This document shows, in pieces, positions 18,197 through 30,989 of a DNA stretch of 45,512 nucleotides. Position numbers and translations under genes: made by a program. Source of the stretch: Planctomycetota bacterium. GTDB lineage: Bacteria > Planctomycetota > Phycisphaerae > Sedimentisphaerales > Anaerohalosphaeraceae. A model generated the notes under the pieces. The model was given only the letters and a program-made list of their open reading frames with translations, searched no databases and had not been told where the DNA came from. Within the stretch, counting starts at the first letter, position 1, and every line of letters begins with the position of its first letter. The stretch lies in contig JAKPDO010000026.1 of the NCBI GenBank assembly GCA_029552545.1, positions 1 through 45,512 of the forward strand, given 5' to 3'.

Positions 18197-19807
18197 TTAA
18201 TGCTTAAAATGGCGTTTCCCTGCAAAAACCATCGCGATTCCGGCCTTGTCGGCGGCCGCAATCACTTCATCATCTTTCTTGGAACCGCCGGGCTGAATAA
18301 TGCAGGCGATTCCCGCTGCGGCCGCATTTTCCACATTATCCGGAAACGGGAAAAAGGCATCCGAACCCATGGCCGCCCCGCGGGCATTCTCTCCGGCGTG
18401 CTTGATGGCAATAAAACCGGATTCGACCCGATTCATTTGTCCGGCGCCCACCCCCACCAGCCGTCGGTCCTTGACCAGCGTAATCGTATTGCTCTTGACA
18501 TGTTTGGCACACAGCCAGGCAATCCGCAAGTCCTCCATTTGTTCTTTGGTCGGCTTGGCTTTGGTTGGAAAAGTCAGATGGTCCGGCTCCCATCCGGCTA
18601 AATCCCGCTCCTGAAGCAAAAGCCCCCCGACAACACAGCGGATATCATATTCCCGCACATCCCGTTTCGTCCGGTCAATCGGCCCGGTCTCGAGGAGCCG
18701 CACCCGCTGGCCCCAGGCTTTGCGAGTCCGAATGATTTCCAGGGCCTCCGGAGAATAAGCGGGGGCTGCAATCACCTCGGCAAAGAATCCGGCGGCCCCG
18801 CGGGCCTTCCCGAATCGGTCATACGATTCCATAATCACCGTCGCCAGTTCCTTATCCACCGGACGGTTCAGAGCGATAATGCCGCCGAAGGCGCTGACCA
18901 CATCACCCAGATAGGCCTTTTCATAGGCCCGGCAGATATCCTCATCGACCGCACAGCCGCAGGGGTTCATATGCTTAACCACCACGGCGGCGGGCTCGTC
19001 AAACTCCTTGACCAGTTCAAACGCCGCATTCGCATCCATCAGATTGTTGAAGCTGATGGGCGTATCACCCTCCATCAGCCGAGCGGAGCCGATGCTCACT
19101 TCCCGGCTGTCTGTGAAACGGTAAAACGCGCCGCGCTGGTGGGGATTTTCGCCGTAGCGCAGCTCCTGAGCCCGCACGGCGGCAATCGAAATGCGTTCCG
19201 GGAACAAATCCTCCGCCCGCGACGACAGATACCGGGCAATCGCCGCATCATAGGAAGCCGTCAGGGCAAAAGCCGCCCGCGCCAGTTCCTCCCGCAGCGA
19301 CAGGGGCACCGCTCCCTGATTGTTCCGCATGGCCTCCAGCACGCGGCTGTATTGAGACGGAGAGGTCACAATCGTCACAAACCGATAATTTTTGGCGGCG
19401 GAACGCACCATACTCGGCCCGCCGATGTCGATATTCTCAATCGCCTCCTCGAGCGTGCAGTCCGGACGGGCGGTTGTCTTCTCAAACGGATACAGATTCA
19501 CGCAGACCAAATCAATCGGCTCAATGCCGTGCTGCTTCATCGCCGCCGCATGATCGGCTTTGTCCCGAAGCCCCAGCAGCGCCCCGTGAATCTTCGGATG
19601 CAGCGTCTTGACGCGCCCGTCCATCATCTCCGGAAAGCCCGTGACGGCATCAATCGGAATCACCCGAATCCCTGCATCCTGAAGCGTCCGCGCCGTCCCG
19701 CCGGTGCTGATAATTTCGACCCCCATTGCCGCCAGCGCCCGCGCAAAATCCGTCAGGCCGCTTTTATCCGAAACACTAAGCAGAGCACGCCGAATCCGTA
19801 CATCCAT
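18197..19807 (-). CDS. purH: Bifunctional AICAR transformylase / IMP cyclohydrolase
   Basis: A 536-residue protein. The N-terminal MGS-like cyclohydrolase domain has RRALLSVSDKSGL, STGGTARTL and MDGRVKTLHPKIHGALL. The C-terminal transformylase domain has LRYGENPHQRGAFY, the catalytic KHMNPCG, and SDAFFPFPDNVENAA close to the end. It carries out the last two steps of IMP synthesis. Start 19807 is spaced correctly from GAGGA; the in-frame ATG at 19816 is too close. Confidence 0.96.
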   Translation of the reverse strand: MDVRIRRALLSVSDKSGLTDFARALAAMGVEIISTGGTARTLQDAGIRVIPIDAVTGFPEMMDGRVKTLHPKIHGALLGLRDKADHAAAMKQHGIEPIDLVCVNLYPFEKTTARPDCTLEEAIENIDIGGPSMVRSAAKNYRFVTIVTSPSQYSRVLEAMRNNQGAVPLSLREELARAAFALTASYDAAIARYLSSRAEDLFPERISIAAVRAQELRYGENPHQRGAFYRFTDSREVSIGSARLMEGDTPISFNNLMDANAAFELVKEFDEPAAVVVKHMNPCGCAVDEDICRAYEKAYLGDVVSAFGGIIALNRPVDKELATVIMESYDRFGKARGAAGFFAEVIAAPAYSPEALEIIRTRKAWGQRVRLLETGPIDRTKRDVREYDIRCVVGGLLLQERDLAGWEPDHLTFPTKAKPTKEQMEDLRIAWLCAKHVKSNTITLVKDRRLVGVGAGQMNRVESGFIAIKHAGENARGAAMGSDAFFPFPDNVENAAAAGIACIIQPGGSKKDDEVIAAADKAGIAMVFAGKRHFKH

Positions 19808-19828
19808 CGAAATCATTTCCTCAAAAAA

Positions 19829-20962
19829 TTACGGCACAGACAAACAGGCCACGCGTCCCTGTTCATCCGCCAGATAGATTTGATTGTCTTTCAGATTGAC
19901 CGCCCCCAGCCGAACCGCCGCGGCATTGAGAGAAAACAGCGGCCGGCCCGTTGTGTTGTTCATCACCACAATCAGGCCCGGCTGAGCAAAGACGTATGCC
20001 CGCTCCTGCGATTCGCAAAGCAGCAGCTGTCCGTCCGGCACGTTCCAAACTTCCCGCCCGCTGTCTTTCGACACACCGTACAGTCCGTTCCGCCCGGCAT
20101 TCAGATACACCAGACGCTGCCCGACGATGGGGGGCTGCCGAATCTTTTCGCCTGCAAAAAACGGCATTGACCACATCAGACGGCCCGTTGCCGCATTGAT
20201 TTTATACAGTTTGGTATCCTCCCCGCCTGCATAAATCGCCCCTGAATCCAGCACAAGGGCGGCAGTAATTGCTCCGGAACAGTTATACTGCCACAGCTTA
20301 ACCGGCTCATCCGTCTTCATCGCCGTGACCGCCCCGCCGACCGCCGCAAAAAACACCTGTTCATTCGTTGCCAGAACGGATGTAATAATCGAATCATCCT
20401 CCGCCGTTGCACTGAACAGTTTGACATAATCGCCGTCTTTCTGCAGCTGGTAGGCATGAACGCGCCGATCCACGCCGGCCACATACATAAACCGGTCGTT
20501 CTTGGCCAAACAGACGCCCCGGCTGGCCGCCGCCTCCCCGAGGTCCTGTTTTCGAACAACCGTTCCGCCGGCAGGGTCCAGCACCACCAGCCGGCTGCCG
20601 AACAGAAAATACAGACGGTTATCCAGAAACAGCGGTTCCACCATCGGCAGACGCTCCTCCGCCACCTGCATCTGAAAACGCTCCGTACCGTCCTGACGGT
20701 TTCGACAGAACAGATAATTGCGATTGGTCAGAACAACCAGATACGAATCCAAAACAAACACCCGCTCCACTTTTTCGGACACCCCGGTTTTTACCGGCAG
20801 CTGAATCTGCCAGTTCGATTTCAGCCCGGTCTCCGAGAGCAGACGCGGTGAAATCAGCGGTTCCGCCGACTCCGCCCGCACCCCGGCCGCCGTCATCCAA
20901 AACAATACAAAGGTCCCTGCCAGCAAAAGTCGACGGGACTTCCATACTCCGAAAATAGTCAT
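19829..20962 (-). CDS. Exported PQQ-type beta-propeller protein
   Basis: A 377-residue protein with a signal peptide (RRLLLAGTFVLFWMTAAGVR then AES). The mature part contains repeated blades of PQQ/quinoprotein type such as YVAGVDRRVHAYQL, IYAGGEDTKLYKINAATGRL and YLADEQGRVACLSV. No cofactor-binding or catalytic residues are evident; in planctomycetes such proteins are mostly scaffold or binding propellers. GAGGAG lies within the end of the upstream 100-residue gene, 3 bp away, so the two are a transcription unit leading towards purH. Confidence 0.83.
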   Translation of the reverse strand: MTIFGVWKSRRLLLAGTFVLFWMTAAGVRAESAEPLISPRLLSETGLKSNWQIQLPVKTGVSEKVERVFVLDSYLVVLTNRNYLFCRNRQDGTERFQMQVAEERLPMVEPLFLDNRLYFLFGSRLVVLDPAGGTVVRKQDLGEAAASRGVCLAKNDRFMYVAGVDRRVHAYQLQKDGDYVKLFSATAEDDSIITSVLATNEQVFFAAVGGAVTAMKTDEPVKLWQYNCSGAITAALVLDSGAIYAGGEDTKLYKINAATGRLMWSMPFFAGEKIRQPPIVGQRLVYLNAGRNGLYGVSKDSGREVWNVPDGQLLLCESQERAYVFAQPGLIVVMNNTTGRPLFSLNAAAVRLGAVNLKDNQIYLADEQGRVACLSVP

Positions 20963-20965
20963 CGA

Positions 20966-21268
20966 TTACTCCTCTCGCGTTTCATCCAACTGCACATAAT
21001 CCGCCAGGTCAATGCCGTGCTCCTGCTCAAACTGGCGCAGCTGCCGGATTCGTTCGATGTCATCCTGAATCCGGTTAACCAGCTTGAAAATATAGGGTTT
21101 TCCCTCCAGCCGGTTCTGCAAATCCTCCAGCATCGGCTCCCAATCGCCTCCGTACAACTGGGCTTTCAGAATCACCAGCATCCGGTGCTCCTGGCTCAAA
21201 TGCCGGACGAACTCTTCCACCGATAAAGAGCCCGCTTTGTCCGGTTTTTTCCGCTGCTTTCCCGACAT
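20966..21268 (-). CDS. Small conserved-looking hypothetical protein
   Basis: A 100-residue, mainly helical, charged protein without signal peptide or membrane segment (SVEEFVRHLSQEHRMLVILK, then LQNRLEGKPYIFKLVNRIQD and RIRQLRQFEQEHGIDLADYV). ATG 21268 is preferred to GTG 21274 because GGGAG is then 5 bp away. It is cotranscribed with the PQQ propeller gene. No family recognised. Confidence 0.65.
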   Translation of the reverse strand: MSGKQRKKPDKAGSLSVEEFVRHLSQEHRMLVILKAQLYGGDWEPMLEDLQNRLEGKPYIFKLVNRIQDDIERIRQLRQFEQEHGIDLADYVQLDETREE

Positions 21269-21330
21269 AAGCACTCCCGGTTTTCCGAGAGAGACATCGT
21301 ACCGTTGTGCCCCCCAAAAAGCAATCGAAA

Positions 21331-21352
21331 ACCCCCGTGTTTACGAGGGAGT
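21331..21352 (-). terminator. Possible terminator at the end of the ATP synthase operon
   Basis: Minus-strand ACTCCC and GGGGGT pair (one G-U) around a 10-nt loop that contains the atpC stop codon. They are followed by TTTCG and, a few bases on, T5. The stem is short, so the call is tentative. Confidence 0.35.
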
Positions 21353-21793
21353 TTCCGCCATCGCAGTCTCCAGACCGGCCAGATGTGCCATCCGCACAAT
21401 CAGCCGGGAACGGCGAACATCGACCTGCCCACGCTGGGTGCGGATATATTCCTTGCCGACCAATACGGCCTGTGCTTCGGAAATAATCTGCTGAACCCGC
21501 TCGGCAGGCATTCCCTCGAAGGTCATCGCATCGTACGCCAGCACGGTCACATGGTTTTCCGTTACACGGACAAACCCGCCCTCGATAATATAAAAGGCAT
21601 CGGGCCGGTCCAATATCTGGCGAACCTCCAGAATCCCGAGGGTCAGTTTGGCCAGCATCGGGCAGTGATTGCGCAGAATCCCGCGCTGGCCGTCATGAGC
21701 CGGCACAACCAGCGAGCCGGCCCGGCAGTCCAGCAGTTTGGCCTTGGGCGTCAGCAGAATCACCCGAAATAATCCGTGCGTCAGTTCCACCAT
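21341..21793 (-). CDS. atpC: F1Fo ATP synthase epsilon subunit
   Basis: A 150-residue subunit with the N-terminal beta-sandwich motifs LLTPKAKLLDCRAGSLVVPA, DGQRGILRNHCPMLAKLTLG and YIIEGGFVRVTENHVTVLA. A shorter C-terminal helical part follows. It couples rotation and inhibits ATP hydrolysis in F1. It is the last gene of the atp operon, 15 bp after atpD. Confidence 0.93.
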   Translation of the reverse strand: MVELTHGLFRVILLTPKAKLLDCRAGSLVVPAHDGQRGILRNHCPMLAKLTLGILEVRQILDRPDAFYIIEGGFVRVTENHVTVLAYDAMTFEGMPAERVQQIISEAQAVLVGKEYIRTQRGQVDVRRSRLIVRMAHLAGLETAMAETPS

Positions 21794-21808
21794 ACTGCGG
21801 CCTTCATT

Positions 21809-24140
<2,332 letters not shown>

Positions 24141-24164
24141 AGGCCGACTGCGTTTCCGTCTTCG

Positions 24165-25697
<1,533 letters not shown>

Positions 25698-25711
25698 TCA
25701 CAATCTCCAAC

Positions 25712-26302
25712 TCATTTCGGCGATTCCGGAGCCGACGGCCTCGGCCGATTCTTTCCGTACTCCAGAATCGCATTCACCGTACGGTCCAGAATATTCCTGA
25801 CCGAATGATCGATTCGCTGGTCGCCTTTCTGAATGATAATGCCGCCGAGAATCTCCGGGTCCACTTTCACCGTCAGCTTCACCTCGGCCTGGACGGCCCG
25901 ACGGATTTCCTCTTTCAGTTTCTCTATCTCCGCCTCGCTGGGTTCTTTGGCCAGCGTGACCACCACGCGCTTGCGGTTTCGCACACTGTCGTAGCGGTCT
26001 TCGTAGCGTCCGGCAATGCCGTTCAAAAACGTCAGCCGGTTTCGCCGCACCAGCACACACAGAAAATCCAGCACCAGCGGGCACACCCGGCCGGCAAAGA
26101 CCCGGCGAATCATCGCCACCTTTTCGGCCTCGCTCAGATTGGCCGACACCAGCAGCGAAAAAAACTCCGGTTCGGCCCGCAAAACCTTGCCGACCGCCTG
26201 CAGGTCCGAGAGCACCTCATCCAGCCGGCCGGTTTCCTCGGCCAGTTCAAAAATCACATCGCTGTAGATTTCATGGACAATATGTCGGGCTGTTTCCGCC
26301 AT
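25712..26302 (-). CDS. atpH: ATP synthase delta subunit
   Basis: A 196-residue OSCP/delta protein, the stalk link between b and the F1 head. The N-terminal helical domain (ARHIVHEIYSDVIFELAEET) and the C-terminal part with VTLAKEPSEAEIEKLKEEIR, KVDPEILGGIIIQKGDQ and IDHSVRNILDRTV match the family. It lies 33 bp after atpF and 23 bp before atpA. Confidence 0.93.
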   Translation of the reverse strand: MAETARHIVHEIYSDVIFELAEETGRLDEVLSDLQAVGKVLRAEPEFFSLLVSANLSEAEKVAMIRRVFAGRVCPLVLDFLCVLVRRNRLTFLNGIAGRYEDRYDSVRNRKRVVVTLAKEPSEAEIEKLKEEIRRAVQAEVKLTVKVDPEILGGIIIQKGDQRIDHSVRNILDRTVNAILEYGKNRPRPSAPESPK

Positions 26303-26335
26303 GTTGGGCTCTCCGGCCCGCCGCTGCCGACGGTC

Positions 26336-26950
26336 TTACGACTGTCCCTGCTCCACTTCCCGGAGCCGTTCAATCGCTTCCTGTATCAGTTTCTGATTGT
26401 CACCCTCATCGAGGACCTTTCCAAAAACCTCCCGGCCCAGTTTCTTGACAATCACCGCCGCCTGCTCCCACAGCTGCCGTTCCGCCTCCGCGCGTTCCCG
26501 CTCCAGGTCCGCCTCCATCCGCAGACGAATCCGTTCCATCTCTTTCTGGGTCTGCGCCTGAATCTCGCGGGCCTTCTCCTCCGCTTCCTGAATTCGGCGG
26601 GTGATGATTTCGTGTCCCTGCCGCTCGGCATCCATCAGCTGCGCCCGGTAATCCTGAAGCACCTGCTCGGCCTCCTGGCGGCGTTTTTCCGCTTCGGCAA
26701 TCTGACGCTCGATATGCTCTTCCCGGCTTCGCAGCCCCGCCAAAATCGGCTTCCATGCAAATTTCCAGAGCACAATCAGCAGGACCGTAAACCAGATGAG
26801 CGTCCAGAACGACTCGCCCCAGTAGCCCGTGAACACCCCTTCTTTTTCCGCTTCTTCGGCTGCAGTCTGGGCCGTGTTTGCCAACACCGGCGCCCAGCCG
26901 CTTGACACCACAAGCAGCCACAGCATCACCTTGGCCGGGTGAATCTTCAT
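26336..26950 (-). CDS. atpF: ATP synthase b subunit with N-terminal signal-peptide-like extension
   Basis: A 204-residue protein. ATG 26950 follows GAGGAAACTT; a GTG at 26962 is an alternative. The first ~25 residues (KVMLWLLVVSSGWAPVLA then NTAQ) look like a cleavable signal peptide, before the single membrane anchor FWTLIWFTVLLIVLWKFAWK. A long charged coiled-coil stalk follows (RSREEHIERQIAEAEKRRQE). The b dimer holds the stator of the enzyme. The extra leader is unlike the E. coli protein. Confidence 0.93.
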   Translation of the reverse strand: MKIHPAKVMLWLLVVSSGWAPVLANTAQTAAEEAEKEGVFTGYWGESFWTLIWFTVLLIVLWKFAWKPILAGLRSREEHIERQIAEAEKRRQEAEQVLQDYRAQLMDAERQGHEIITRRIQEAEEKAREIQAQTQKEMERIRLRMEADLERERAEAERQLWEQAAVIVKKLGREVFGKVLDEGDNQKLIQEAIERLREVEQGQS

Positions 26951-26977
26951 AAGTTTCCTCACGCCTGAAACGGACGG

Positions 26978-27268
<291 letters not shown>

Positions 27269-27334
27269 TCATACGTCCGGATTTCCGTATTTCTATTCGA
27301 GTCGGTTGTCTTGTCCGGCAAGCGGACCGACCGT

Positions 27335-28144
27335 TCAGTGTTCCTCACTAATCGAAAAACCGATAAATATCGTCGTCAAAAAGGTAAAGATATACGCCTG
27401 CAGGAAAGCCACAAACAATTCCAGCAGACTCATCAGCGTCGTCACGATAATGGAGGCCGAGGCCACCATAAAGTTTTTATAGATTAAAATAAACCCGAGC
27501 AAAACCGCCAGCAAAATATGGCCTGCCAGTATATTGGCAAACAGTCGAATGGCCAGCGAAAACATCCGCACAAAGGAGCTGAGCAGCTCCATCACAAACA
27601 TAAACGGAAGAATCGGCCAGGGGACCTTCGGCGCCAGCGTTGCCAGATATTTCCAAAGCCCCTTTTCCAGAATCCCGGCAATATGAAACAGCAGAAAGGA
27701 AAAAACCGCCAGCGTTCCGGTCACATACAGATTGGCCGTCGCCGCTCCCCCCCAGTTCGGCCTGCCTGTAATCAGCCAGAAAATTCGGTCCAGCGGAACG
27801 ATTCCCAGCAGATTCAGAGTCAGAATGAAGAAAAAAATCGTCCACAAAAAGGGGATATACCGATCCGTCCGTTCCTTCAGAAACGGCCGGGCCACATCCT
27901 CCCGAAGAAAGACACAGATGGTCTCAATCACATTTCGAAATCCATGCGGCACCAGACCCGGACGTCTGGCCCCCAGCGGCAGCAAAACCATCAGCACCAG
28001 CGCCGAAAGCATAATCATAAACATATGATTGGTAAATGGAATCTTATACGCCCCTGCCTTCAGAACAAACAGGGTCTTGCTGGCCACCTCTTCCATCGGC
28101 TGGCCGGAGGCATTCACCAATCCCAAAAACGAATCAATCGGCAT
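27335..28144 (-). CDS. atpB: ATP synthase a subunit
   Basis: A 269-residue membrane channel subunit with five or six helices. The essential arginine lies in SLAIRLFANILAGHILLAVL, and the last helix carries AYIFTFLTTIFIGFS. ATG 28144 follows GAGGAAG and lies inside the end of the preceding atpI-like gene (11-nt overlap). It forms the ion half-channels next to the c ring. Confidence 0.96.
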   Translation of the reverse strand: MPIDSFLGLVNASGQPMEEVASKTLFVLKAGAYKIPFTNHMFMIMLSALVLMVLLPLGARRPGLVPHGFRNVIETICVFLREDVARPFLKERTDRYIPFLWTIFFFILTLNLLGIVPLDRIFWLITGRPNWGGAATANLYVTGTLAVFSFLLFHIAGILEKGLWKYLATLAPKVPWPILPFMFVMELLSSFVRMFSLAIRLFANILAGHILLAVLLGFILIYKNFMVASASIIVTTLMSLLELFVAFLQAYIFTFLTTIFIGFSISEEH

Positions 28145-28571
28145 CTTCCTCAGTCCACACAACCGCTTTTAGAAGCCAAAGGACAACAGCGGTTTCCGCC
28201 GCTATAAACATCCCGTACGACAACCCAAAAAAAACAACCAGCCACAACGGCTGGATTGACGTTCTCCACAGCAGCAGGCAAATCCCACCGAAGGCCAATA
28301 CGAGGCGGATTGCCGCTCCGACAAAAAAGCCCCTCAAAAACCGAAAGCCGTCTCGGCTCCAGCCCCTGAGCATCGGCAGCAGCCCTATTGCCGCCGCTGC
28401 TGCCGCCGCCCAGCGGCCCGCCTGACAGGCCCGAATCACCTCCGGCCCGCCCAATTCACTGCACCGCTGCAGAAAGCTGAGCCCAAACAGCAGAAAAAAA
28501 ACCACCCCCGTTAAAAGTCCCCACGGGGGGCGAAAATAAAAGAAATCCGATACGGGACCTTTCCGGCTCAC
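28134..28571 (-). CDS. atpI: ATP synthase subunit I-like membrane protein
   Basis: A 145-residue protein from a GTG at 28571 that overlaps the stop of the previous gene as GTGA. The frame is open further upstream, but that part overlaps atpZ and is not protein-like. Four hydrophobic segments are visible (GLLTGVVFFLLFGLSFLQ, AAAAAAAIGLLPML, FFVGAAIRLVLAFGGICLLL, WLVVFFGLSYGMFIAAE), the pattern of AtpI, an assembly helper of the c ring. Overlap with atpB supports cotranslation. Sequence similarity to AtpI is loose. Confidence 0.75.
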   Translation of the reverse strand: MSRKGPVSDFFYFRPPWGLLTGVVFFLLFGLSFLQRCSELGGPEVIRACQAGRWAAAAAAAIGLLPMLRGWSRDGFRFLRGFFVGAAIRLVLAFGGICLLLWRTSIQPLWLVVFFGLSYGMFIAAETAVVLWLLKAVVWTEEDAD

Positions 28572-28864
28572 GCTGACGGTCCTTTGTCTTTCAGTTCCGC
28601 TTCCCATTCGGATTTTTTCTCGGCATCCTCCTGTGCCTGTTCTTTGCGGGCCCGCTGAATCATAATGTACAGCATAATTCCAAACCCGACAAAAAACCCG
28701 AGAATCATCCATCCCGGCCGAGTCCCCTCCCACTCATCCAGCCACCAGCCCCCCCATACACACAGACCCACAACAATCAGAAACTCAAATCCGACACCCA
28801 TCCATCGCATTGCTCCGCGATAAAACCGGCTGTCGGCGGCAAACCGTTTTTTCTTTTCAGACAT
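28568..28864 (-). CDS. atpZ: AtpZ/AtpI-type small membrane protein at the head of the atp operon
   Basis: A 98-residue protein with two membrane helices: GVGFEFLIVVGLCVWGGWWL with the conserved-type WWLDEW junction, and PGWMILGFFVGFGIMLYIMI. A charged tail follows. This is the topology of the AtpZ family found at the start of many atp operons and thought to assist Mg/Ca transport or assembly. AGGA lies 7 bp before ATG 28864. Confidence 0.82.
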   Translation of the reverse strand: MSEKKKRFAADSRFYRGAMRWMGVGFEFLIVVGLCVWGGWWLDEWEGTRPGWMILGFFVGFGIMLYIMIQRARKEQAQEDAEKKSEWEAELKDKGPSA

Positions 28865-28925
28865 GCAGATGTCCTGTTCTGTTCCGTTTTGCCGAACCCA
28901 CGGAGCAAGACACCAAACGCTTTTT

Positions 28926-30728
28926 TCAGGAACGGGCCTGCTCCAAAATCAAATCTTTCACACGCTGACTGGGCAGATTCAGCGCCCCGAAGGCACCGGC
29001 GGCCGCCTCCCGCAGCGCAGGGTCCGCCTGTCGAGACTGGACCAGCTGATAGAGCGCCTCAATCTGCTCGCTGAGCAGCAGATTGCCGTTCCGCTTGGCC
29101 GAGCGGGCCAGCGAGGCAAACGCCGCAATCCGAACCTCTTTGGGGCTGTTTTCATCCATTGCCGTTTGGGCAACGGCCCGCTGGGCCTCCGGGCTGGACA
29201 GATAGACCAACACTCGTCCCGCCGATACCCGCATTGTGTCCGTCCCCGAGCGGTTCATTTCTATCAGCGCTTCCATCGCCGCGGATAAATCCACCGCCGT
29301 ATTTCCGCTGACCGCCAGCTGCTCGAGGGTCTCCATCGCCCGAACCGAATAGGCCTCGGCGGCCTGTGCATCCATCTCATCCGCCCCCTTCTTCAGCAGG
29401 GCCTCCGCCAGAAGCGGCACAATCAGTTCATTGCCTGCAAAGCCGGACACGGGACCGGCCTGCCCCAAAGCAATCGCCGCACTGTAGCGGATTTTGCGGT
29501 CCTCATATTGCAGGGCATCCGCCAGCGGCATCTGCAGCCCAATCCGCGTCAGGAGGGCCTGGGAACCGGCGTTGACCGCCAGCGCCTCGACCACCTGCAG
29601 TGCCACATAGTTGTCCTTGTCCTTTAGGGCCCGCGAGAGTGCCTGCATCAGATATTCCGGTCCGGCCGTCACCGCATAGGTCATCGCCGGGGCATGCCCT
29701 TGGCCGAAATACGACGGCATGGGGATTCCGTGCGACTCCGCCCGGAAGAACGCCGCCAGCCACAATCCAATCGCCTTGCCCAGTCCGGCATCGGCCTTCA
29801 GGGCCCACTCACAGCAGCGCATCGCCATCAGCTCATTGAAATAGTCGTGCGAAACCTCCAAGCGGCTGAGCATCTGCCGCTCGGCATCCCAAAACCACAG
29901 ATTCGCAAACGAAAACTCCGAAGACGCCGCAACCGAATCATCCCGATTGTAGTACTTCTCCGCCAGCTGGAAGAACAGCTCCGCCGCCGGAATCTGCCGG
30001 GCGGAGGAGTCAATCCGGTCAATGGCTGTCAGCGCCGCCTGTTTCAGCTGAGCGGATTCATCCTTTTCCGCAATATATTTCAGATACGGCAGCGGTTCAA
30101 AATAACCGATTTTCCCGAGGGCATCGATAATCTCGGCCTTCACCGCCGTATTCGGCATCTGCAGGGCCGCCGTCAGCGGACGAATCGCCGCCCGACCGAG
30201 CATCGGAAGCGTCTGCACCACGTTGGCAAACTCCTCCCGACGGCTGGTGTCTTCCAGCACATTCAGCAGAAACGGAACCGCATATTCTCCGGCGTTTTTC
30301 AGCCGTTCCTGTGCAGCAATGCGGCCCCGAATCGTCGTATTCAGACGAGCGATTTCCGCCAGAATCATCTTCGGGTCTGTTCGACGCTGATAACGGCCTT
30401 CCTCAATAATCTTCAGAACCCCGGAGGCAATCTCCCGCAGCTGCTCGCTGTCGGCCTGCATCTTCAGCAGCAGTTCATAACCGCGGGGATTCTGCTCGCT
30501 CAGCTCCAGCAGCAGCAGCGGGTCCGGCTTGGCCTCTAAAAGACGCTGTCCATATCCTTGCGCCAGGTCAAACCGTCCGATGAGGGTATAATGAAGAAAA
30601 TCATTCCAGTCGCTCTCGACGGCCTTGGCTGATGGTGCTTCCTGCGGCGTGTTGGGGTCCTGGGCCCCCGCCCAAACCGCCAGCATTCCCCAAATCCACA
30701 CCCGCATCATCCACTTGCTCAACCGCAT
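28926..30728 (-). CDS. Exported HEAT-repeat protein
   Basis: A 600-residue protein; ATG 30728 follows AGGAG. A signal peptide (MRLSKWMMRVWIWGMLAVWA, cleavage near GAQ) is followed by helical repeats throughout: PFLLNVLEDTSRREEFANVV, AAIRPLTAALQMPNTAVKAE, IDALGKIGYFEPLPYLKYIA and, near the C-terminus, IAAFASLARSAKRNGNLLLS. Such alpha-solenoids bind proteins. No catalytic motif is seen. It lies between pyrF and the atp operon on the same strand, 61 bp before atpZ; a functional link is not evident. Confidence 0.8.
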   Translation of the reverse strand: MRLSKWMMRVWIWGMLAVWAGAQDPNTPQEAPSAKAVESDWNDFLHYTLIGRFDLAQGYGQRLLEAKPDPLLLLELSEQNPRGYELLLKMQADSEQLREIASGVLKIIEEGRYQRRTDPKMILAEIARLNTTIRGRIAAQERLKNAGEYAVPFLLNVLEDTSRREEFANVVQTLPMLGRAAIRPLTAALQMPNTAVKAEIIDALGKIGYFEPLPYLKYIAEKDESAQLKQAALTAIDRIDSSARQIPAAELFFQLAEKYYNRDDSVAASSEFSFANLWFWDAERQMLSRLEVSHDYFNELMAMRCCEWALKADAGLGKAIGLWLAAFFRAESHGIPMPSYFGQGHAPAMTYAVTAGPEYLMQALSRALKDKDNYVALQVVEALAVNAGSQALLTRIGLQMPLADALQYEDRKIRYSAAIALGQAGPVSGFAGNELIVPLLAEALLKKGADEMDAQAAEAYSVRAMETLEQLAVSGNTAVDLSAAMEALIEMNRSGTDTMRVSAGRVLVYLSSPEAQRAVAQTAMDENSPKEVRIAAFASLARSAKRNGNLLLSEQIEALYQLVQSRQADPALREAAAGAFGALNLPSQRVKDLILEQARS

Positions 30729-30816
30729 TGATGGTCTCCTACTGACATCCAAAACCCACTGCCTGCCGATTCCCTTGGCGAATTTCGCTCTGCCATCCTG
30801 AAAACCAGTCGTCTAT

Positions 30817-30851
30817 AAAAAACGAGAGGCCGTGTTCGAAAACCAACCTCT
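30817..30851 (-). terminator. Probable intrinsic terminator downstream of pyrF
   Basis: On the minus strand AGAGG and CCTCT enclose a 17-nt loop, followed by CG and T6. It lies about 140 bp after the pyrF stop and 90 bp before the HEAT-repeat gene. Confidence 0.45.
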
Positions 30852-30989
30852 TTCAAAACAGCCACTTACAAACCTACCCATCCGGTTTTATCGGCGGCTT
30901 TATTATAAAGCACACCCCCCCTCTGTCAAAGCAAAAAACCCTTCTCTGACGCTTCTAACCGCCTTCAATCCTTCTGAACGGAAGGTCCC
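30852..30989. other. Remaining pyrF to HEAT-gene spacer
   Basis: No gene seen. The only structure is an 8-bp inverted repeat around the pyrF stop codon (GAAGGTCC at 30981, GGACCTTC at 30998). Confidence 0.4.

Noticed and set aside
28572..28733. Longer AtpI-like N-terminus
   Set aside because: It overlaps atpZ out of frame; the GTGA overlap at 28568-28571 gives a natural start.
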